Below, in pieces: positions 49,669 through 59,462 of a stretch of 64,000 nucleotides of DNA (positions are counted from its first letter, which is position 1; the number at the start of each line of letters is the position of its first letter). The DNA is from Biscogniauxia marginata (Eukaryota; Ascomycota; Sordariomycetes; Xylariales; Xylariaceae), in assembly GCA_022695795.1 (NCBI GenBank), contig MU404164.1, positions 1 to 64,000 on the forward strand. The letters are read 5' to 3'. A program made the position numbers and the translations under genes. The notes beneath the pieces are model-generated. The model ran no database searches. It worked only from the letters and a program-made list of their open reading frames with translations, and was not told the DNA's origin.

Positions 49669-50084
49669 ATGACCATCGTACACATAGGTTAGCAATTCAA
49701 CGGCTCGAGATTATAGTGTCAAAACAACATCTACTAACCCAGCACGCAGTACTTTTCAAATTCCAAGAGGGTGTTTCGGAGTTTCACAAAGAGAGATTCG
49801 TGTCCGAGCTGAAGAAGCTCAAGGATCTCCCGTGCGTTCTGAACTCCAGTCTCGTCGTCGGCGGGCCCTCGGTAACGACCCCGATCGAGCGGAGCAAAGG
49901 GTTCCACTATGCCCTCGTGAGCTACCATAAGGATACCGAAGCGCTGGCCCAGTACCAGGCTAGCGACGAGCATCACAGGCGAGTTGAGCGGATGCCCGAG
50001 ATTATGCGAGGCGGGGTGCTGATAGAGGACAAGAGTCACGAGCACGTATCTCTGGCCGTTTCAGGAGGACGTGATACGATTTGA
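49669..50084 (+). CDS. Dabb-domain (stress-responsive A/B barrel) protein, 117 aa
   Basis: A small dimeric alpha+beta barrel protein. Exons 49669-49687 and 49750-50084; a 19-nt first exon encodes MTIVHI and is joined across a 62-bp intron (GTTAGC donor, ACTAAC branch point, GCAG acceptor) to VLFKFQEGVS. This gives the typical Dabb start MTIVHIVLFKF. Without the intron the frame has no ATG, only GTG at 49716. The remaining blocks LVVGGPS, FHYALVSY and LAQYQASDEHHRRVE fit the fold. Related barrels include L-rhamnose mutarotase, so a role as sugar mutarotase or lactone-handling protein is possible here. No catalytic residue can be assigned with confidence. Convergent with the Ldh2-family gene and preceded by site 3. 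Confidence 0.88.
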
Positions 50085-50459
50085 TTTTGAGGTCGATCAC
50101 GACCAGGTTGGAAGTTTGATGGTTGAAGGCCTGTCGGGTGTAAATCATGAGTAGCGACTGTCGTTTGTACAAAGGGAAGAAACTCCTGTATAGAAGGCTA
50201 CTTAGGTTATTTTATCTGATATAAGTTTGATTGCTGTTCCCTATGAAATCCTACAAACACCGATGAATTATGTACAAATATCAATCTTGGTTTTGTCATG
50301 TTCTAGTATAACAAACCCCACAGGATTTCGAGCGCGAATGAGATTCATTTTTATTCCTAGGTACAAATTCAATAAATAAAAGCAAGTATAAAATACAACA
50401 TACCACACAGCATATATTATCACGAAGAAGTGACTGGTGAATCTTGTAGCATCGATATC

Positions 50460-51601
50460 TTAGTGACTCTTCACGACCAATGCTGGTTTTCCCACTCTTT
50501 TCGCTTCTTCGTTCAGTGCGTCGACCTCGGCTTGGACAAATGGCATACCCGTCTTCTCCCTCTCTTCCTGGGTCAACTGTTCGATCTCACCCGGGAAGTA
50601 TATCCGTTCAACCCCTGCTGCCTTATCGGAGCTTACGACGCGTTGGTACAGATAGTCCATCCGTTGCCGGAACTCGTCAAGGCTCATGAATAGATCTGGC
50701 TTGATGGCTACGAGGAAGTGGCCGACGTTAGACTTTTTGCTTGGGTCGTAGGGTCCGGTCACCTCTCCGGCGAAAGCAGAGCCTGTGATCAAGGTCAGAA
50801 TGTGGATTTGAGTCTGAGGACTTGGAACCTACCGGAAAGTACCCCTGAGAAGACGTCCATCATGATCGCCAACCCCGAACCTTTCGGGCCTCCCATGGGC
50901 AGCATTACTCCTCCAAGTGCCGCCTCCGGGTCGTCCGTTGGCTTTCCTTCGGCATCTAGAGCCCAATCTAGGGGGATCTTCTCCCCTCTTCTCTTGGCCT
51001 TGTAAATCTTGCCCCGAGCCGCGACCGAAGGAGCCATGTCCAGAATGAACGGCTTCTCCTTCCCCCCCGGAGCGCCACAGGCGATGGGTGAAACGCCCAG
51101 GAGCTTGCTCTTGCCGCCGAAGACGGGAAGCGCCGGGCTCGAGTTGGTGAACACCAAGCTCATCATGCCGGCGTCGATGGCCTGCTGCACGATCCAGGCG
51201 CTCATCCCGAAGTGGTTCGAATTCTTGACGCTGACCATGCCGATGCCGAATTCGCGGGCCATGTCGACGGCCGCGGCCATTCCCGCGGACGCCGCGAGGA
51301 AACCAAAGCCGTTTCGCCCGTCGACTTGGGCTACCACGGGAGTGACCTTGGTAAGCTTGGGACTCGCCGTGGCGTCAAGGACCCCTTGGCGAATGCGGGT
51401 CATGTACGAGGGAATGCGGTTGATCCCATGAGTGTCGACTCCTCGCAAGTCCGCGGCTACGAGGCACTTGGCAACAATGGCTGCGTTTGCCGCAGGAACA
51501 GCATTCCCAGTTAAGATATCCTCGACAAATTTTCGAGCTTCCGAGGCCTCGACGTTTACTTTTTCGGCGCTTGGCTGATGATGTTCTGAATTATCTGCCA
51601 T
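50460..51601 (-). CDS. Ldh2 / malate-L-lactate dehydrogenase family oxidoreductase, 363 aa
   Basis: An NAD(P)-dependent 2-oxoacid reductase or 2-hydroxyacid dehydrogenase of the Ldh2 family, unrelated to Rossmann-type lactate dehydrogenases. Known members act on malate, 2,3-diketogulonate, sulfolactate or ureidoglycolate. Exon 1 is 51601-50833, exon 2 is 50782-50460; the 50-bp intron has a GTAGGT donor and CAG acceptor. Family blocks: DLRGVDTHGINRIPSY (with the catalytic His of the DTHG motif), NSNHFGMSAW, GVSPIACGAPG and LPMGGPKGSGLAIMMDVFSG. In this cluster it could reduce or oxidise the 2-keto acid made by the dehydratase. Its upstream region, shared with the regulator, carries two CGG-N7-CCG sites. 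Substrate unknown. Confidence 0.9.
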
Positions 51602-51807
51602 GGCGATCTTCGGCGATACTTATTAGATGATCCTGGTCACGGTGAGTTAAGATGTCTTTCCTTGCAATGCTCTTTTACTGAAGAAAGCGTAATAAATAAA
51701 ACCTTCATCACTTCAAATAGGTAGAATCGTGAATTCGTTAAAGTTAATCAAGCAGGATACTAAGCCAGTTAATATCGAGCATTTTCATAGCCAGTGCCCC
51801 CCGACTT

Positions 51808-51820
51808 CGGACTTTTCCCG
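51808..51820. promoter_or_regulatory. Putative Zn2Cys6 binding site CGG-N7-CCG (site 4)
   Basis: CGGACTTTTCCCG has the same triplets and spacing as the other cluster sites. It lies between the divergent Ldh2-family and regulator genes, 31 bp from site 5. Confidence 0.5.
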
Positions 51821-51838
51821 TCTTGCACGCATTTAGCG

Positions 51839-51851
51839 CGGGATTACTCCG
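51839..51851. promoter_or_regulatory. Putative Zn2Cys6 binding site CGG-N7-CCG (site 5)
   Basis: CGGGATTACTCCG; read on the other strand it starts CGGAGTAAT, similar to the CGGAGAAT half-site of sites 1 and 3. It lies about 80 bp upstream of the regulator start, consistent with autoregulation. Confidence 0.55.
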
Positions 51852-51932
51852 CTCTTCACTCTTCCGTCCTTCTTCCCTGCCATTCGCAGCCCGAACAGTC
51901 GTTGTACCATTTCAAGGGTTCGTGTATATGCC

Positions 51933-54293
51933 ATGTCCACCAGCTCTCAGCGAATAGTGGATGATACCCAGCTCCGTCGGACTCGGGCTTTCCCAAGAGA
52001 ACGGGCGGCTCCGAAACCCGGTCTAAGTTGCCGTCGTTGCCAAAAGAGGAAAATCCGTGTAAGTGATCTCCCTAGGGTGAGCCAGTAAACCAAGAAAACT
52101 CACAATATTAGTGCAAGGGAGAACTACCACGCTGTTCAAATTGTGTAAAGGCCGGCGTGGAATGTGTCGATGGGGAGAGTTCGAGGTCTCGAACACTGCC
52201 CCGAGAGTAGGTCGCCTAATTCTCAGTGGTAGCAATGTACTCTAACATTGAAACAGATACGTTAACAGCCTTTTGAATAGAATCGAATGGCTAGAATCCA
52301 TAGTACGAAGTCGTTGTCCCGATGTCGACTTAGAACATGGCGGCCTGCTCATCTCTCAGGGCTCCTACGAATCAGGTGGAGCTGACTTGGTCGACGAGAA
52401 CGACCAAAGTACCAGTCCACATCGATTTGAAACGCAGAGCGAGCAAGACCTAACAAATGATACGAATCTTGGAGATTCAAACCGTGATCTTAGCCACCAA
52501 GGCAACGCCAACGACTCTCGTAATACTCCTGCTCTACCATCGAATGCTGGGCTTTCTCACGAAATCGGCTTGGTATCCCTCGGCGTCAACCAGGATCCTA
52601 GATACATAGGGCCATCGAGTGGCTATGTGCTGTGCAAGCTCATGCTCGCTGCGTCGAACAGGACAGGAAGAGTTCTTCGAGCTTGCGATGGCTCGAGCCC
52701 GCCCATCGCACCCTACTTGGGCGAACTTGCCGTCGAGAACCAGGCCCCGATATCGATAGACAAGGAGCAGGCTATCAAGCTTTGCCAGACCTACTTCGAT
52801 ATCATTCACGTTCAATATCCCTTTCTACACCGGCCCACATTTTTCCGATCTCTTGACAAATTCTACAATGATGGGAACCAGAGCGAGAAGATTGGCTTCC
52901 AGGTTTACATGGTCCTCGCTATCTCGGCGACGATAGCCTCCCGGTTATACAAGATACACCTCTCGGGTGAAAGGTATTACATATCTGCTATGAAGTACTT
53001 TGACACAATGCCGGTCGAGGGTTCAATCCAGGGACTTCAATGCCTGCTGCTGTTGTTGATTTTCACCATGCACAGTCCGTCGGCGAAATTAAACCTATGG
53101 TATCTGAACTACCAGTGCATAGCTTCTGTTCTAGATTTAGGGCTTCAACGGGAGATCACCACTAGTAGTGGCATTTCTAAGCTCGAACAAGAAATAAGAA
53201 CTCGGATTTTCTGGGTTGTCTATACCCTTGACCGAACTATCGCAACGATGATGGGAAGGCCAATAGGCCTTCGAGATGAGGCCTGCGATTTCCGAGTACA
53301 GTACCTTTGTCTCCCGATGTTAATCAGTCGAGCTAATAATCATGATAGCTACCCAAGGAAACCGCCGACAATGATGACGAAACAAGCCCAACAATATCAG
53401 AACCAGGAATAGGTGTCCCGACTCACATGTCATATGCTATTCGTCTGTTTAAGCTAGCAAGGATAAATTCGGAAATCAAATACGTTGCAAATAGCGTCAA
53501 CCCAGCCACGCCGAGCTATGCGTATCCGACAATAATCGACCTCCACACGTGGCGGAATGAGGTCCTCGACCGGCTTGATCAATGGGCTATGGATATCCCA
53601 GCGGCACAGAACACTAGGGATTATACGCACATGATCCTTCTTCTCCGGTATCATTCCGTCAGGATGCTGCTTCTGCGGCCCAGTCCAGCAATCTCTCGAC
53701 CTGACGAAGAAGCACTTGGAAAGTGCTACTCGAGTGCCGAGGAATCGATTCGCCTGTTCAACCAGTTATACAAGAAGAATCTGCTGGTCCACAACTGGAT
53801 CACGTTCCACACAGTAGTACTCAGCACCGTCACGATGTTCTACTGCATCTTCTCCGTCCCGGGCATCGCCAACGCCCTCGAGATCGAAGACTTCGCCGGC
53901 AACGTCCGAGCGAGTCTCGGCGTCCTCAGCGCCGTGGGGGAGCACTGGTCGGGAGCCAAGCGCAGCCGGGATATCTTGGACGAACTGGCAGGCCCCGTCA
54001 TCGGCTGGCTAGTGAAAAAGAAACAGCGAGCTGTAGGAGACACAGAGCCGGTTAGACAATCGCCTACAGGCGGGAGCAGTCTCAGGCTGAGGCCCCCAAA
54101 TCCACCCCCGGAGGTATCCCCCCCGTATGATGCGATCGATAACAACTGGCCCGTGGGACTGCCTGCGTTCGACGGCATACTCGACAGTCAACTACTGTCT
54201 GAGCAGTATGGCATGGCTGACTGTGCCAACATCGACAATATAGTTCTTTCTCTGTTCGACGACTTCATGCCGTCGATGCCACAATTTACTTGA
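51933..54293 (+). CDS. Zn2Cys6 transcription factor of the cluster, 734 aa
   Basis: A nuclear binuclear-zinc DNA-binding regulator. Exons: 51933-52058, 52112-52206, 52257-53295, 53349-54293; introns of 53, 50 and 53 bp. The first intron falls just before the third zinc Cys, a common position in this family. The zinc cluster is C33-x2-C36-x6-C43-x6-C50-x2-C53-x6-C60, complete. A short coiled-coil linker follows (YVNSLLNRIEWLESIV), then a fungal_trans middle domain (about residues 200-430) containing FWVVYTLDRTIATMMGRPIG, where intron 3 splits ACDFR from LPKE. The C-terminus is Pro/Asp-rich and may be an activation region. The ATG at 51928 just upstream is out of frame and hits a stop quickly. 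It is the obvious candidate binder of the CGG-N7-CCG sites. Confidence 0.9.
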
Positions 54294-55805
54294 CTGGTAG
54301 TATTCAAAATGCGTTTAGTGTTCTATAATCATATCTTTATATAGAAGAAGCCATGTCTATTTAATTAATATATACCTACCTATGCAACAAGTCCCTGCGT
54401 AACCAGAAAGGGAGAGATGGTTATACCTGCCAACAGACAATCCATAATCGATGTACCCTACCTTTGTAACGCTCTATATCATTACTAATATAACTGGCAA
54501 TGTGGGTATGCTGTGGGAGTTTTATGAGTACTTCAGCGCTTTACAATTTTCAAAATATGCAACATGGCTAGTTTGTATCAGGACGCATTTCTCTAACGTA
54601 CAGAAATCCCCTCTCCAGCCCTTCTATGTAAAAGCCGTCCATGATCGTCAGCGGGCTAAATAGAGGCTAAAACAAAGGTGTTGAATACAAGAAGTGGGGT
54701 GCAAAAGATAATATAGGTACAAGTCAGGTATATCTTGCCTAAATGAACAAGGTAATGATAGCCATGTAATAGGCATTGTACCGTGAATAACTATATTCCC
54801 GGCTCTTCATGAAACTATCATGTTATTAGCTACACTGAAGGGTAATGCATCGTAACAGTACGTCAGCCTCAAGAGAGTCAGACATCGGTCCATTCATAGA
54901 AGATGTCTATACCTACCATTCCCAAAACAATTCTCATAGTTCCGAGTCTTAGGCCTTTTTAAAAGTTATTTTTGAAGGTTTCTATAGATGAATGAAAGAC
55001 TTCTTTGTTTCCGAGACTTAACTTTTTTAACCCTTGCTTCATATTTCCTAAATTTCCTACTTCCTGACAAAGGCTACGTTATCCTCGCTTACTGGTAATT
55101 ATCTGGGTTGTTTCCACTTTTAAATAATCTTTGTCTTAGATTTTGTGATTTAATAACTATGTTGTCCCCCGTTTTCCCATATGCAAATTGGGCGTTATTC
55201 CAACAAATAGAACCTTCCACTGTTCTCTTGTTATTTTGTGATTGTATTTCCGAATATTCATATTCTAGGGAATGACCCTTCCTTAATACACACTAGAACA
55301 GCTGTGAATGGCTTCCTTAATATCTATGCAAAGGTTATGATATGCTCATTTCAATAATTGTCGTATTTTCTCCCGGGGCGTGGGCAAAGTAGAATATCCA
55401 CGGTGGTTTCAAGGGTAAGACGTAATCCAAAATTTCGACTGAGACATCAAAAGAGAGAATAATCAGTAGTATTATTCACATGCAGAGAGCTCGAATGAAT
55501 ACTTCCACTGGATTTTATTTAATAACAGCGAACCTCAGGTGAGATAGGCATGTAATTTGAGAACATGGAATGTGAATTAGAATAGATAGATAGTTCTATC
55601 TTCCAAAATGATATGTATAAATAGTACCGCTGTCTCTGCTTGGAATAATATTTTTCGAAACCATAACCAACCAAAAAGGTTATTCTACATCTGAGTAAAG
55701 CAAGTCTACGACGATATCCAAAACCCAAAGAAGACAGTACTCCTCTATCACGATAACACCGATCTATCAATCACACAAAGACCAGCGCCGTAAAACCCCG
55801 CCGCC
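54294..55805. other. AT-rich intergenic DNA right of the cluster
   Basis: 1.5 kb without a recognisable gene. AT-rich, with TACCTACCTA words and many stops in all frames. Confidence 0.45.
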
Positions 55806-56015
55806 ATGTGTATCTATACGCAATACGTCGTGAAATGCCGACAGTGCGGGACCGTTACCCGTAGCTTCAGGAGCAACTGGGACCGCTGCCCCGAGCGTGG
55901 CAGATGCCTGTACCGACAGCGCGACACCCACGTAGAGCTGTCTATGTGTAGCAGCTGTCAGAACTCCTACCGTATGTGGTATAACCCTCAGCTTACATCG
56001 TCTATAACTCGGTAA
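55806..56015 (+). CDS. Small cysteine-rich hypothetical protein, 69 aa
   Basis: An isolated 69-codon ORF with a good Kozak-like context (CCGCCGCC before ATG). It has seven cysteines including two CxxC pairs (CRQC near residue 11 and CSSC near 48) and C28/C34, suggesting a zinc-binding or disulfide-linked mini-domain. There is no hydrophobic signal peptide. The stop codon overlaps a strong donor (CG|GTAAGT at 56012), so the gene may continue in a further exon I could not place. Small proteins beginning MCxY with paired cysteines are frequent among fungal hypothetical proteins. Function unknown. Confidence 0.45.
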   Translation: MCIYTQYVVKCRQCGTVTRSFRSNWDRCPERGRCLYRQRDTHVELSMCSSCQNSYRMWYNPQLTSSITR

Positions 56016-57179
56016 GTAGGAGAAGCCGTTGTAGAATATGTTCTATGAACAGAAACTGCTAAGAGAGAGAGTGAGAGGTGTGGCGTGAGAGACTGAGAAT
56101 GGTGAGTGTATGGGGTTACTTTTATTAATTACCTAAGATTGAGAAATTTTGCTAGAGATCCCCTCACTGTGTTTAGGGTGTATGTGACCCCTTTTATGTT
56201 TAGCTTGATATGGGCCATGTTCTCCTTGGCCTCTTGGCCAGGAGGTCAGCCCTTTTAGGGCCCTGACAACAACCTATGTAGGTCTGTTTCGCTTATCGTT
56301 TGTTTTGTTTATCTGTTTAGTCTATTATTAATAAACTTGTTTGAATGAACTAGAAGTCTTATTGAGAATTCATAACCCCAAGGCTCTTTTAGTAAATCGC
56401 TTTCCCACGTGAATCGTAGAATATCTCTTGGCTTTCCCCCATTAACTGCCCTCTTCGCCCTTGGTTAATTAGCCGCTGGCGTTTAATGATTCCCAACACT
56501 AACTAGTGACCACGACTGTTTTCTATACATTTCTCCCCCATCCTTTGCTGTAAATACCGGTTGTCTCCTAGACTTATATCAGTTAAAGACGAGTAACTAG
56601 TATCCTAACTAAAATGAGACTAGCAATATGAATATGTTGAAATATGGGGCTATACGACCCAGGCCTCCTGCATATATATATGGGCTACGCCCACCTACTT
56701 AGACTCATTGGACTAACACACTTGATCATATACTCATATATTCATCTCATCTCAAGGGAATGGACGGGTTTCAACTTTCGGTTGAACAGTGATTCCAAGA
56801 GGGGGTTCTATCTCGTAAATAAAACCCAGGCACACTCAAAAGTCGGCAAGAAACCCGGAAAGGTAGATGTAAACCGGGCTGAAGAAGTCGCCCTTGCCTC
56901 CAAGTATGAATATTCAGGATAATACACCGTACACGTTCGGGATTGACATACCCTAGGCAGTGACCGCCTTTGCTAATTATTATCGTCGACCTCGTTTAAC
57001 ATTACGGTACGCCTATGTGATGCTTCAACAACTCGTGCTGCAGATTACCAGTAACAGCATTGCGTCTTCGCAAGTTTCACCGGAAGCTTAAATGATAGTA
57101 AAGATATATGGCGGGAGGGCAGTTCTAGCCTTGCAGAAATCTGATTTACTTTGTTGACGATGGATAAAACCTGATAGGC
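56016..57179. other. AT-rich interval without a supported gene
   Basis: 1.2 kb. The minus strand left of 57180 would be where the rest of the CYP505-type pseudogene (heme-binding and reductase domains) should lie, but I could not recognise it. Confidence 0.4.
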
Positions 57180-58035
57180 GGCGATTGATTCACCCTGTCA
57201 TGGGCGAAGCTTGTCTCGTGCCCGATAATTATAAACACTATGAGATTTTTGATTATGGAAGAACCGCTCATCTTCTGGCCATTTAATTAGTCTCTGCCTT
57301 TTAACCTGACAAACACGAGGTCTTCCCGTTGACCATGGGTTTGGCCTGTGCGCTCTCGGAGCGCAGCTTCGGCGATCTCACGAAGGACCTCGATGTTAGC
57401 TTCGTACTTGCTGTCTTAGCTTCGATAATAGAAGGATGCCAAGGATAGGTAGGTACTAAGATCTTTACCCGGACTCGATAAGGGGTTCGCATGTGGCTTG
57501 GACGAAAGGGCGAGTCTTTTCAGAATAGAAGCTGTTAAAGCGGAGCTCCATAGAACAAAGAACGAGTGTATCCAAGTTTAAGCATATAAAGTCGTCCGTG
57601 ATGTGGATTGTAGTGTGTGGACCTTTTCTGGCCCACTCTGAGACTAATTTTGAGGCTATGTCTTACAAATCGTTAAACATACCGCGAATACTCATAGGCC
57701 CAAAGGCGGGTACAAGGACACGGTGTGATACCCCGGTTGGGCTCCCGATGGTATGCTGTGAACAATCCATCGTGAACGCATTTGCAATCTCGACTAGGGC
57801 ACTATCAGTTACCTTTTGAAATGTCGCTCATCACACACCCTATCGACCAAGGCATACGCATGTGCGACGATGAGTCTCGCGCCGGGAAAACGTAATCGGC
57901 ATATCTCTCTATCCGTTCTGCTAAACCTAAGAAGGATCCTAGGGAGTAGGAAAAATCTAGGTCGACGCTGTTTCCGATAAGTGGGAGAGTCAGAGGCTCT
58001 GGATTTGAAGTAGGGTTGGCTGCTTCGGTTGTCAT
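57180..58035 (-). pseudogene. CYP505-type cytochrome P450 pseudogene, frameshifted fragment
   Basis: Pieces of the N-terminal half of a CYP505-like (P450foxy/BM3-type) monooxygenase lie in correct order on the minus strand but in different frames and with stops. Recognisable fragments are PLTLPLIGNSVDLDF from the ATG at 58035, YALVDRVCDERHF near 57860, a block ending HRVLVPAFGPMSI near 57690, the LNLDTLVLCSMELRF segment near 57560 and the I-helix-like block MSGSSIIKNLI...GHETS near 57210-57285. At least three frame changes and several stops separate them. No heme-binding Cys region or reductase domain was found further left, so the copy is both truncated and decayed. It may be a remnant of a former accessory or secondary-metabolism gene. 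Confidence 0.8.
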
Positions 58036-59462
58036 ACTTTCAGGGGTTACCTATAAACAAGGGCTTATGTGACAAAGTGAGTGCCTATGCATCCTATTTA
58101 CTGCTTAAGTGGATGTTATTGCGTAAATGGATCAGGCAAAATAACAAAATCAATTATTCTTAATTCAGCGGTGTCTCTTAGGATAAGAAAATCATATAAC
58201 AAGATGGGCGTATTTCTTCGTGCCGCGGTTCGTGACGTTCTATGCCCGTCCGGCCGCGGGCACGGCTATAGAAGTTGGGGACAGACGAAGACGAAGACGG
58301 AGATGAGCGTAGATATGGGAACGGTGATATGGCTCCTGTTTCGTTATAACTTGCATGGTGCTTAGATAGCGAATAATGCATAGGGTCATATTCAACTTCA
58401 ATTATCGAAATGAAATTTGAGACCTCCACAAGCGCTCATTGAGGAGGCTATAATTAAAAGTAAACAATGACGTTGCCAACTTAAAATCATAGAGTAGATA
58501 TCTCCCGAGGCGAAATAAATCCCCATTAGTCCCTATATATGTGTCTCGCGACTTGACAGATTTTATTTATGGCCCCGGAATAATCATACAAACGAGGTAG
58601 AGACTGAGCTAGTATACCACTCAAGATCGCCAGGTTATTGACAAAGTTTAACTGTGTCTCTTAATGAGGACTGGCTTCGAAATACCACCTGCCTTCTTAC
58701 TACATATATGCTTTCGTTTAGAAGATTTACCGAGAACGCCTAATATTGTTGTATGGGTAGTAACAACACGCAAGCATTCTAAGATTTAGGTAGGCTATAT
58801 TAGCCTCCACTGGAACGACGAAATGAATGCCAACCCAGTAACTAATGCACGAGAGGCTTGTGCAGAAGCTGAAAATTATGTGGCTAGCTTTAAGAGGCAC
58901 GAGAGATAAGATGGTTGGTTATATGGGCTGCCAAGAGACGTGATTCTCGAATAGATGCAGTAGCTACATTGGGCATCGTTGACATTCAGCTGAGTGCTGC
59001 CTAGGCAGACCAAGCCTTAGCACTGTGGTGGAGCAGGTGTGGCATTGTTCGAACTTCCTAGGACGAGATATATGAAAATGTGGTATAGTAAGCAAGGCTT
59101 GGATAAGTCAGCCAGCCATGGATGATCGCAGCCTACATGATATTGACTGATTGCGTGTCGGTTCTCTGTTGATCTTGGCTTCATTCTATGGGGACAGCCA
59201 GTTCTGATCAGGCCAAGGCAAATACCGGGCGAGTGGCTCATCGTGTCTTGCTAGGTCTCTATTGATACTCAATATTATTTATATATTAATGCTCCTTGCA
59301 ATAGTCTCTCTATTTTACAGTTCCTCACTGAACCCAACAGCTTCCTCTCTATTTATATTTGACCCCCAGAAGCTCCACCATGGATGTTAAGTCTTAGACG
59401 TAACTTTGGTCCTCATTCGAAACCATTTCTTTCTAGTAGAGAAACTCATTGACGGGCCCCCG
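58036..59462. other. AT-rich intergenic DNA before the HET gene
   Basis: 1.4 kb without a recognisable gene; the right end is the promoter of the HET-domain gene. Confidence 0.45.

Noticed and set aside
49716..49749. GTG start for the Dabb protein
   Set aside because: Nuclear fungal genes use ATG; the 19-nt exon at 49669 gives the canonical N-terminus through a well-formed intron.
56644..56922. 92-codon plus-strand ORF
   Set aside because: No family motif, AT-rich context, and it lies opposite the region where the remainder of the P450 pseudogene might be.
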